A stretch of DNA of 19,014 nt from NCBI GenBank assembly GCA_001970855.1, contig LSSN01002728.1:1-19014 (forward strand), read 5' to 3'. This document shows, one piece after another, positions 8,640 through 19,014 of this stretch. Position 1 is the first letter of the stretch. Every line of letters starts with the position of its first letter. A program made the position numbers and the translations under genes. The stretch is from Smittium culicis. Taxonomy: Eukaryota; Kickxellomycota; Harpellomycetes; Harpellales; Legeriomycetaceae. Below the pieces are notes generated by a model. It searched no databases, had not been told where the DNA came from, and saw only the letters and a program-made list of their open reading frames with translations.

Positions 8640-8780
8640 TGGGTCAAATTTGTTTAATCCCTGGTGAAGCAAATGGAAAATATTATCATAAATATTTCAT
8701 ATGCATTTTTAATATGATTTTTTAGTTTAAATTCACTTGCTATTAATTTATAAGCTCTCTATATTAATTCGATTTCTAAT
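8640..8780 (+). repeat. Possible third, eroded copy of the LINE tail
   Basis: AATCCCTGGTGAAGCAAATGG (from about 8656) resembles AATTCCCAGTGAGCATAGAG of the copy at 16197. About 97 bases later TAAGCTCTCT (8752-8761) is identical to the 10-mer at about 1111-1120, with TTTTTTAGTTTAAATT in between resembling the tail's TTTTTTGTATACTTTTAAATT. The order and spacing (about 97 versus 103 and 113 bases) fit. In DNA this AT-rich, chance similarity is a real alternative. Confidence 0.3.
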
Positions 8781-11700
8781 ATATGAATAAAAATCACGAT
8801 ATTTCATTTAAAATTATACAATTTTTAATTAATTATAGATTTAACTTTGATATAAAAGACATAAAAAAATTAAAATTTTATTTATTAATCCAAAGTATAT
8901 TCGATATTTTTTCAATTTTAATAATATCAATTTTTTAATAGTTATATATATAAGTTTGTATAAAATTATTATTAGCCGACTAAAAATTAGCCTTTAGCAT
9001 ATCTATATTTTAATTATTATTTTGCAAAAAACGAAGTAAAAAATAATCATTTTTTATAAATATATATTTTCTCTATAAACACATCAATAAAATAATGATA
9101 AATTATTATATAAATTTCTTTTATTATTAATAAAAAATACAAATACGCTATCGATTAAATACAACTGGTAAATCAAAAATATATCTTATACATAAAATGC
9201 TTTTCTAGTAGTTTCAAAAATATTAATGCAGAAAAATCTATTGAAATTTTAGCATATTTGAGTAATTAATTTAGCTATGATAATTTATTAAAAATACCAC
9301 TCCCGATTTTAAATTTTAAATGATCGAGAGAAATACTTATTTAATATTATCGAAAAATTAAATATATAATTTTTTGTATAATATTTCAAAGATTACAATT
9401 TAATCATTCTATATACTAGAAAATATCAATTAAATATCTATAAATTTAAAGTTTGCCACGGTTAAAATTAAATATATGTGAACTAAAAATTATTTAAAGC
9501 AAAACATTCATGATAAATATATTAATGTAAATAGTACTATATCTTTATAAAAACCAAATTAATAGGTAACTATAAAGATGAGTGGGCTTGAAAAAATTAA
9601 ATTATTGTATAATTTTAGCTATTTATCGCTATAAAACTTATATTTTTTATTTAATCGGCTAAATACTGTTATTTCAGGTAACTAAATCAAAAATTTGACA
9701 AGAAATAACTATATCGTTCAATGTATAAAAGCTCAAAAAATTAAATAAATCAGTTTAATTTGTCTAAAACCAATATAACAGGGTTGTATCTATGTCAAAT
9801 TTTTTTTAAATATTTATATTCAGTTTTTTGTAAGGAATATATAAATATTTAATCGGTTTATATATTAGTATCTAAGGTTTCAATTACTTTAAATAATGAA
9901 CAAAACTACGATATGAAAAAATTACAAGGTCAATGATAGCTAAATATTGATTGATTCATAGTAGATTATGAGCATATATTTTTCGTAGATAAATCAGACG
10001 ATAAAGAAGGATCGACAAATGATGAAAACAAAAAGACATAAATTTTAGTAAACAAGATTTGAAAGAGATCTTTTTTATATAAACTTATCTAAACATATAT
10101 CTAGGCAGTTTTTTTACACAAAGAAATTTTAATCTTTGAGATTTTTTTATGCTGAGATATTAGCTCCTGCTAAGTTTTATTTCTTTTATTAATTTTATAC
10201 TATATTATTTCTATATATACTAATTTTTATTATACTAGTAACTCTTTAAATACTTTAACAAAACTTATATAAAAAGAGGAAAAGAATCGAGGAATAAAAA
10301 AAAACATCATCGAAAACAAATTTTATTATTGTAGTATATATATTATTATTTATTATTTATTATTTTTCTCGTTAAGAACCCAAATTAAATCCCTAGCCTA
10401 AATTTATTACAAAGAAAATCTAGGTGGAGGACAAGGAATTCTCCGACATATTCTAAATTAATATCAACTTTCTGCAAAGTATTTTCACAATTTTTCAATA
10501 ATGTAAAACCGACAAGAATCTCAGATAATAGAAAAAACTTTAAGCTTCGATATGGGATATAATATTAAACCATAATTTTTAATTTAAAAATAAAATTATC
10601 ACTAGTATCAATTATCCCTATACATATATTTATTATTATTAACTATCGCCTTACACATATTTTTTACTATACCATTAAACTTCAAAAAAAATCTAAAAAA
10701 ATTCTACAATCTTGATTTAAAACTTTTTTATTTCTTTCTTTCGCATGAATCTTAAAATATTTTCGATTAATAGATATTCTGTAAAATTATCTTAAATCCT
10801 ATTTTACTATTTGATACTTCAATTAATATGCTATTGTAATACTTGTGTGCTAATCTATCATAAATAATTTTACACACAGTTTATCCCATATAGATAAAAT
10901 GTATTCAGACCTGGAGATAAAGCTATTCACTATATTCTTTTGAATTCAATATCTTATAATAACTGTTTGAAATAGAAATATTTTTGCTTTGGCTCATTAT
11001 CCTTGTAATTTTTAAATCATTAATACAATTCTCCAAAATAATATAAGCTATCTTGTAATTTCGTATTAAGAATTTTTCAATAGATTTTTTAATTAATATA
11101 GCCATTATAAGCGTCTAAATCATTATTTTTTCCATGAATTATAGGTCAGAATTATTATTTTGCCTTTCCTATGATTTTAACTCAGTCATTTTTAACGATT
11201 TTTATCGAGGAATCCAGGATGGATATGATATATAGAATCATACCGCATTCTCAAATTTATAATTTAATTTCTTCGCTCAATAATAATCACACTAAAAATC
11301 TTATTTTAAGCTTTTTAGCTTTCTTTATCTGAGCCTGTTTTTTTTTTTTTGGACTTTAGTATATATTATTTCATTTTTTATAAATCGACTTCAGAAATAC
11401 TAGTACTTTAGATTAACACTTTTTTAAAATATATTTTAGGCGCTCCGCGCTTGAGTAAAATTTATTAATCGCTAATATTTTGTTGCTTTTAATTTTAAAG
11501 CACTTTTAGATACTAATTTTCCTCTTTAGCATAAAATTTTCATAAAATTGGATTAATTAGCGTTGAATATTATTATAAATTCGAATTTTATACAGTATCT
11601 CTGACGTAGAATTTTTAATTGAGGTCATTTAAAAAAACAACTTTGATTTACTTGCTTATTTCAAGGTTTTTATTCCAGAGTTTTGAGAGTAGAAAAAGCT

Positions 11701-13099
11701 TTATTTACTAGTAAAAAAACGAGTTATCTGTTTAAAATTTTTTTTATTATTTAAAAATAATAATCGGGATAGTAAGAAAAGCTGATGGATTTTTATTCAC
11801 AAAATAAGTAATTAAATTATAGTAGTGTTAAATTTTAATTACTTCTGAGTTTTAAATTAGAACATTTTTATACTTTAACTAATTCTAATTTTTAATAAAT
11901 AGTTGAAATTCAGTAGAGTTTTTATACTATTTTTTAATACTAATTATTTATTTTTGTCAAAAATTTGCTTTTTTTAGCTCTTAAAATGAAACGAAAATAT
12001 TTAAAGACTCCTATTGATACATTTATATCTCGAATCTTTCAAAAAGTATGATATTTTCGATTTAATTATTCCTAGATATTTTATCAGTAGTTATTGATGT
12101 TGTATAATTGTCAAAACATCATTATTTAACATATAGTGCCTAAGATATGCAACGAAAAATTTCCTAAAGAATAGCAGTTTGGTTAGATGATTGAATCCTG
12201 AGGGTTTTTCATACTAAAATTGATATACTTTATATGTGTAACTATCTATCGGAAGTAATTTAATTTATATTTAATCGCTTCAAGTAGTGAAAAAAAATTT
12301 TTTTTATGGGATTTATACACAAATAATAGAAAATTTCTTTCTTTTAATTATCTTTTTGTTTTATTAAAGCTAAAAATAAGTATAATGTTATTTATGGGTG
12401 GTATTCCTAATTTTACTGATTATTTTTCCTAAAATAATTCGTAAATGTCTTAATTATAAATATTTATTAAATTAATTAATGAAATCAGTTTAGAAAATAT
12501 TTTGGACCTATCTAATAAATTTTCTTATTCATTAGACTTGTTAAATTAGTTTTAAATGTAAAAATTTACTAATTGTACCATGTAAGTCAAAAGATCAGTT
12601 AAAAAAGATTATTTTTACTGCAACCTTGTGATTGAGATAAATTATACATATATTCCTAAGTAATGATAAATAGTTTAGTATTAATTATTTCCCTAGTTTG
12701 ACTTTTTCCAATGATACTAACGAATTTTACTGCAGATAATAACGTTAAAATTTATTATTAATCTTACAATATCAAGAGAAACTGCTTTTATTTATAGAAT
12801 ATATTCCAATTATAATTGATACTATATTTTCATGAAATTTTATAACAATAAACTGGTTTTAAATATTCTGTATAGGGTTTATACTTAAAAACTCTTCTTG
12901 AATTATATAATATACGCGTTTTTAAATAGTTTAAAGTTATTTCAATTTTTTTTGAGTTCAATTGTGTTCTTGAAATAATTATTTGTTTATTATAATGCAT
13001 ATAACATTAAGAAATATGAAATCTTAATATTGACTAAAAAATTGTGTCTATTAAATTTATTACAAGAATTTTATACTTATTTTAATAATAGCACTTATA
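8781..13099. other. Extremely AT-rich DNA with a short ATT repeat
   Basis: There is no supportable gene. A minus-strand open frame of 60 codons at 10923-11105 is within what chance gives at this composition. An imperfect ATT microsatellite lies at about 10341-10365. Isolated GC-richer words (10420-10450, 11206-11225, 11438-11454, T13 at 11338-11350, 12192-12205) may be fragments of old elements, but I could not match them to anything. Confidence 0.55.
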
Positions 13100-13420
13100 T
13101 ATCAGATTAAAATTACTTGATAGATCAAAATTTTAATTTTTTTGTATCCTGAAATTCCATTATAGTGTATTATCTTTAATAATTCAGATTTTATTTTATA
13201 TTATTCAAAATAGTCATCGCTTCATTTAAAACATATTTCATGTCGTTTTATAATGTTTTAATCAGCATAGGTAGCTGCAAGTTAAGAATGGTTTAGACTC
13301 CAATATTTAAAGAGTATTATTTTTGCATATCAAATTATATTATTAGAAATATTTTCTTATAGTAACGTCACGCAAGTATCTTTATTAAATCAATATAATG
13401 AAGATTTTGTAAAATAAAAA
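13100..13420 (-). repeat. Eroded second copy of the minus-strand unknown gene
   Basis: GCATAGGTAGCTGCA (13265-13279) matches GCATGGGTAGCTGCA (at about 1718-1732) with one change. Read on the minus strand, both encode LQLPM. In the surrounding bases the changes are mostly C to T (CCTGCAGCTACCCATGCC versus CTTGCAGCTACCTATGCT). Weaker collinear matches follow: CCAATATT about 30-40 bases downstream of each, and TTGAT(x)ATCAAA about 130-150 bases before each. This suggests a dispersed element whose copies decay toward AT. Confidence 0.4.
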
Positions 13421-16196
13421 ATAAAAAAAATTAGAGGGATATTATAACTAAATAACAATAAATATAGTTCAAACATCATTTTTGAGTTAAATATATGTAA
13501 AATTTTTCTCTTTTCACCATAATCAAATAATCTTAAATCTTATAACATATTTAGCGTTTGAATTATATGTAGAAACTACAATCATCTTATTTTCTGGATT
13601 GTTTTATTTTTAATTCTCATATAGAATGAAATATCATGTAAATTTTAAAACTAAAATATTCATTTAATATAATCACATTCTTCATATTTATTATAGTAAA
13701 AATTAAAGTACTATTTTAATTTATAAATAAAAAACAGCACATTTTATCGAGAAGTTTACTTAGAATTAGATACTCATGATTAAAGGTAATAAATTTATAT
13801 AATGAAAAATACCTAGCCGTGTCATATTATTCTGATATCAATAATTGAATATAATCAATGATATCAATAATATTTAAATTATTTTTAAGACTGTCAAAAA
13901 TACATTTCAAGAATTTTCAACATCCTATATATTAGTAATTGTTATTATATGACTTTTTTATTCTCATTAGTGGTTCAAATATAATTTAAAAGAATTATCA
14001 AAAAATAATAGCCTTTTTTATGCCCTATTATTTGAAAAAAATAATATTACCATAATACGCTAGTGTATATTTAAAAATGTGCTAGAATTTCCAAAATATC
14101 TAATAGCTGTATAAATATTGTAATAATTATCTGATAGATTATATGTAGGTCAAAAGTGCCTTAGATTACGCTTTTAAACTAATTATCGCTTTAAATTAGA
14201 AGATTTATTTTTAGATGAATAAAAACCTCATAAATGGAAAAATTTAAAACAAATATTTGTAAAAAAATAGCATTAATGCGAATTTGGGACCAAATTTATT
14301 GAATTTTTTGGTTTTTAATTTTTAATTTACTTATTTTTTGAAAACTAGATAAAATAAATTAAATTATTTCTTTGAACTACCTATAAAAATTTTAAATTAT
14401 TAGTTAAGGTTCCTTATTTTTATGATTATAATATTTTATAGATTTTTCAGAATTAATAAATAATTTTCCTTCCATATACAATCTTGATTCTATATTATGC
14501 TCACTCTGCTAATAAAATTTTTTGTTTTCATAAATCGACACAATTACACGATTGTGATATTTGGAGCCAGAATTTTGCAATTTTTTTGGACAGTAAATGG
14601 TCTATAAAACTTGTATGTAAAATTAATATTGATCCTAGCCTTTTTTCCTCTATATCTATTACTTATTATTGAGAATAATGAGGTGATAATTCATTTAATT
14701 ACTTTAAATTTAGCATTATTAAATACTTCGATTTTTCATAAAACTAATATTTCTACAAATTACAAATCATATTTAATTAGTAAGATCACAGAGAATACGA
14801 TTATTATTTGATCTTTTGAATAAGTTGACTAATTTTACGCTTTATTTGTACAACAGCTTTTTCCGTATGATACCAAATCCATTGAAAAAAGTTCTTTTTT
14901 ATTCGATTTTATAACATTCGTCCTAACGAATACAAAGCTAGAAATTTTTTTTGTTTTTATATAATTTATTCTTCTAATATCACATTTAATTTAATATTAG
15001 AAAGATATAAAATATTTTCTGATTCATTCATAATTTCTGAAATTCTCATTTAGAACATAAAAATTATTATAACTACTTTAAAAATATATTACTAATTTAA
15101 AATACAAAGACAGAGTACTAATAATAATTTATTGCTATACAGTTAAATCTTTTGCTGAGCTATTAGTATAATGAATTTTTTTTGAGATTTAGTATTTAAA
15201 AATTAAAATTAATAATCTATGATTTCTTATATTGATGTGATTGGTATATAAAAGCTATTTTAAATAATATAAACTAATATCATTTTTTGAGGCATCAGTT
15301 AATTTTTTTTGCATTATTTCCATTAGAAGTAGAAATAAAAATAAAAAACCCATATATATATCACATATAATACTTTATTATATTTTATTTAGCTTAATAT
15401 CACTAAGGGTTTAATTTTTTAGTAATAAAGTTTTTGGGTATTATTATTGGATAACATATTATTCACTTAAATAGGAATCCTTATATACACCATTTTTTAT
15501 CTAATTAATTTTCTAATTCGAATTTTAAAAGATAAAAATGATGAATATAATATAATATATGCAAATTTTTAATATTTTGGTCGATTTTAATGTAAAAAAG
15601 TTCTCCAACTAAAATAGAATTCATATCAAACATCTAGCAATATTACTTGTCTGTAGAATGGGTTTTGAAACCGTTACATCCTGTACCAAATGTACATTGT
15701 GATAGATGAATGAATTAAATATCCTAAATAATTGATATTATTTAATTGTATCTAATAATTAAATTTATTTGTTTTAAGCTTTTTCACATAATTTTTTTTA
15801 ATTTATAATATTCTTGTCAAATTTGAGTTATTAGCTTATTTCTCACGCGTTTCGTAATTAATAAATTTATCTAATAAAATTGGATGTCGATAATCTTCAT
15901 ACGAAAAATTATTTAAAATTATATTACTAAATACTACTGTATTTTATCGTTAAGCTTTTTTAGTTTCATTCATTTTAAAAAAAACGAAATATAAATTAGT
16001 TTAATATTACCCAATAAATGACGAAATATTTTTTAAATTAGAATTTACCATATATTTAGATTTTAAAAAAATTCCAGTACTAAATTATTTTAGTTATATT
16101 TTATCTTTTTATGGTTTTAATCTGAATTAAAATCAAAAATTACGCTAAAAAAGCAAAATTTACTATTAAAAAAAAGTTTTTATTAGATTTCGAAAT
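13421..16196. other. Extremely AT-rich DNA, no recognised gene
   Basis: Two short overlapping open frames (14484-14672 and 14611-14811, plus strand) are within chance expectation. Their products are dominated by Ile, Leu, Asn, Lys and Phe. GATATCAATAAT occurs twice, at 13834 and 13860, around a small palindrome. A GC-richer patch at 15648-15715 reads without a recognisable protein. Nothing else is supported. Confidence 0.55.
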
Positions 16197-16337
16197 CCTT
16201 GAACCAATTCCCAGTGAGCATAGAGCTGAAAGAGCGGCGGAGTGGGGTCGGATGAAGATTTATTTTTAAATATTTTTTATTAGTTTTTAGTATACTTTGA
16301 AATTATGTATAATAAACTTTCTAAGAGAAAAAAAAAA
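16197..16337 (+). mobile_element. 5'-truncated LINE tail (copy 2) with poly(A) signal and A10
   Basis: CCTTGAACCAATTCC, an agreeing stretch through AGAGCTxxxxGAGCGGC, and TAGTATACTTTGAAATTATG match the LINE tail at 985-1135 in the same orientation. No LINE coding sequence precedes it, so it looks like a short dead-on-arrival insertion. Its 3' end is better preserved than copy 1: AATAAA at 16311-16316, then 11 bases, then A10 at 16328-16337. A GC-rich island of about 20 bases at 16232-16251 stands out from the flanks. No target-site duplication could be confirmed by eye. Confidence 0.65.
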
Positions 16338-17978
16338 CATATTTAGAAAGATTAAAACATAATATTAATTATTAAATTATGTACCAGATAATATTACATT
16401 ATCATTAATATTTTTCCACCTCAAATAATAAATTTAAATATTTATTTTAATTTTGAGAACTAGTACAAATAATTTGAAATTCAATAGAAATTAAGTTGGT
16501 ATACTTATAATTTTGTTATTTAACTCGCAAAATGTTATAAATAAAATTAGGTTGAAGATAATACGTGGTTAAAGATCATAAATATAGTTGGTTATTAATT
16601 TTCAGATATTTAATAAATTATAAGTAAAATAATAATATCAATTATTACTCTGAAAAATTGGATTTATTTTACATGTTTTTTAGGAAAATAAAGGAAAATG
16701 ACAAGCTTAAATACATATATGAGAGGCTATATTCGAGAAATAAAAAATTTTCTACTAAATATTTCTTTAATTTAGCTTTTCCTGCATATACAAATCCGAT
16801 TAGAGAATAAATTGATTAAAATTTCTGATCAATCAATGTTCTTTTCAAACTAATTTTAGAGAAAATAATTTTCAAGGAAAAATTTTCGTCTTGTCTAAGT
16901 ATCTTCAATATTTAAAATAAAAATTATTATGAACTTTATCATTTTATTAGCCATTTTTAGCAAAAAATTATTTAAAAAATAAATCAATTATTTTTTACAC
17001 TATTTAAAATTTTTTATATTATTTGATGCTAATTTAAAATATTCCGAAAGCCAAATTTTTTATATAATCAAGTTGTAATTATTAAGAAATATTGGCTGTA
17101 TTTTGCGGTTCAATAATTAAATTTTCTGTAAAGACTGAAAAAAAGATACACCAATTAATTTATTCTCGCTCTAATAACTAAAAAAAATAACTTATCGCTT
17201 TTAAATTAGTACTTTAAAAGATAATTAGAAATTGTATTAATATAAAGTTAGTTGATTTATATAATACTATTAAATTAATTTTTTGAGAATAATTAATTTC
17301 TTCTTATTATTAAATATAGATTCTCTTAATTTTCATACCTAATTTTAATGATAATACAATATAAGAGAACTAGCGAATGTAATCAATTCATCATTAAGTA
17401 TTAATATTTCCAATTTTTTGAAAAAAATTTCAACCATAATATAACTTATAATCATCAAAGTAAAAAAAAATAGTGCTGTCAATAGACGTTAATTTTTTTA
17501 AATTATAAAAAAATGTTAAAAATAAAATAAAATTTTATGCGAAAAAAAAATTCATTTAAAATATTAAAAACTAAATACAAACAATATTATTTTATATTTT
17601 CTTATAAAAAATAGTTATAGTTTTAAAAAAAACAAATTTTTATTTGATTGATAGCTTATCAATATCATACTAACTTTTTTAATTTCAGTTATTTATATAA
17701 AAGATAATTTAAAATTCTGTTATGTTTATATAAAAATTAAACTTTATTATGGTAATTAATATTAATATATGAATGAATAATGTATTAAAGTATTTATTTA
17801 TAAGATGTTTTTTATATTAATAAATTGCCTGAAAGATTAACTAATCAATGATAAAATATAAAATTGAACTGATTATTGGCTATTGAATTGTTGAAAAAAA
17901 TTCTATAAATTTCTTTAGAATTTAATTTAATTTATTGATTTCAACTGGTTTTTCCCTCAAAATAAGAATAAAAATTAA
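16338..17978. other. Extremely AT-rich DNA, no recognised features
   Basis: There are no open frames of note on either strand, and no RNA gene or repeat I can support. Confidence 0.6.
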
Positions 17979-18010
17979 AATAAATATAAAAAGCAAAAAA
18001 AAAAAAAAAA
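17979..18010 (+). other. AATAAA followed by A16, possible old poly(A) end
   Basis: AATAAA at 17979-17984 is followed 10 bases later by a 16-base A run (17995-18010), nearly the same spacing as at the LINE tail copy 2. It could mark the 3' end of another retrotransposed sequence, but no related sequence is recognisable upstream, and both words are common in such DNA. Confidence 0.25.
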
Positions 18011-19014
18011 CTCTTTAATATGTATAAAAAGTAAATGCACAACTAAGAAAAATTAAACGAAAATTTTTTTTTTAAAAAAACATACTTTTCAAAATTATTG
18101 TATTTAATAGATTGATAAATCGCTATTTCTACCTTAACTATACATATTATTGGGAATAGATCAAATATTTTATGTAGTTCACAATAAAAGCGATTTTATT
18201 TCATGAAGTTTTATTTTATCTATTTTTCCGCCATACTCATTAGCTTTACTTTTATTTAAAAGTTCTATTGAATAATAATATCAAATAGATAATCAAATCA
18301 AACAATATTTCTACTCAATTAAACCTATTAAATAAAATAGATAGTAAAAAAAAAATCTCATAACTCAAACTAATCTCATCATATATCATTATAATTAATA
18401 CAATAAAGTATAGTCGCTTAAATAAAGGATTTCTAATTCATTTTTCAAAATCTGTAAGCAATTTTTGACTCATCAAACAATTTTTCATAATAATTTCGAT
18501 TAGCACATTTAATATTTATTATAATTATTGATTTCTTTTAATAGATTTGTCAAATTCATTTTTTAGCTTTTCAAATTTTAACTATTCGTTTTTACAAGTT
18601 TCATTAGATTAAAAAGAACTATTTATTTACTTCTATCGAAAAAAAAAAATCATAAATAATTCTTTTTGAAAGGCATATAAGGGAGATTATTTCAAGCAGC
18701 TGAAATTTTCTATTAAAATTTTCCTGTTATTTAGAATTAATTATTATTTAAATCTTATTAGAAAGTAACACTTAATTAATCAAGTGATAAAACCATTAAA
18801 TTATCAAATCAAATAAAATTTTGAATAGTGAAAGTTTCGTCACTAATAAGAATATGTCATATGCAAAATTATTAATCAAGGATGCACTTTATAGAGTAAA
18901 TTTATATAGTTTATAAAATCGCATTAAAAATAAATTTCCAATTATTAGTACCGTTTCTTTTTTATTGAAATTAAAAATTTCAATATTAAATGAATAAATG
19001 TATAAACAGGAATG
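18011..19014. other. Extremely AT-rich DNA, no recognised features
   Basis: I see no gene, RNA or repeat up to the right edge of the window. Confidence 0.6.

Noticed and set aside
9570..9600. ATGAGTGGGCTTGAAAAAATT resembling the RNase H region at about 4573
   Set aside because: The match covers about 25 bases with gaps, and nothing collinear flanks it.
10923..11105. 60-codon minus-strand open frame
   Set aside because: At about 80% AT roughly one codon in ten is a stop, so a handful of 60-codon frames is expected by chance over 19 kb; no motif is present.
13834..13871. GATATCAATAAT repeated twice as a possible array
   Set aside because: Only two units and AT-rich words; no third unit and no spacer regularity, so neither CRISPR nor a meaningful tandem repeat.
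14484..14811. Two short plus-strand open frames
   Set aside because: Same chance argument; no recognisable domain, and they overlap each other in different frames.
6906..19014. Nuclear copy of a mitochondrial genome, because of the extreme AT content
   Set aside because: No cox, cob, nad or atp motif, rRNA or tRNA is visible.

Overview
The window comes from a very AT-rich eukaryotic genome. The evidence is a non-LTR retrotransposon (LINE) with a 3' tail, a DIRS-type tyrosine-recombinase retrotransposon, poly(A)-type ends, and about 12 kb of roughly 15-20% GC DNA (counted by eye on sample lines) with no believable long reading frame. I see no intact host gene, rRNA, tRNA, CRISPR array or bacterial-style operon. 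DIRS elements and CCHC-ended LINEs occur in fungi, microsporidia, amoebae, algae and animals, so I cannot name the organism. The composition would suit an AT-rich fungus-like or protist genome.

Layout. (1) 1-1135: 3' part of a LINE on the plus strand. Its coding part is near 48% GC, far above its surroundings, and has two in-frame TGA stops and one frameshift. It is followed by an AT-rich 3' tail. (2) 1527-2510: a decayed minus-strand reading frame of unknown identity with a zinc-knuckle-like CxxC...H motif near its C-terminal end. (3) About 2550-6905: a decayed DIRS-like element, bounded by about 240 bp inverted repeats that I found by eye. Between them lie, in canonical order and scattered over three frames, remnants of gag, reverse transcriptase, RNase H, a Dam-methyltransferase-like segment and a tyrosine recombinase. 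A short palindromic segment near 6593-6619 resembles the internal complementary region of DIRS elements. (4) 6906-19014: extremely AT-rich DNA. It holds a second, 5'-truncated copy of the LINE tail at 16197-16337, ending in AATAAA plus A10; a probable eroded copy of the minus-strand unknown gene at about 13100-13420; and a faint possible third LINE tail near 8650-8765.

The whole window reads as a graveyard of transposable elements of different ages: the LINE is the least eroded, the DIRS-like element and the minus-strand gene are strongly decayed, and the 12 kb tract has almost dissolved into AT-rich sequence. None of the genes is likely to be functional. The most useful points for follow-up are the DIRS-like element with its inverted termini and the unidentified minus-strand coding relic with a second copy 11 kb away.
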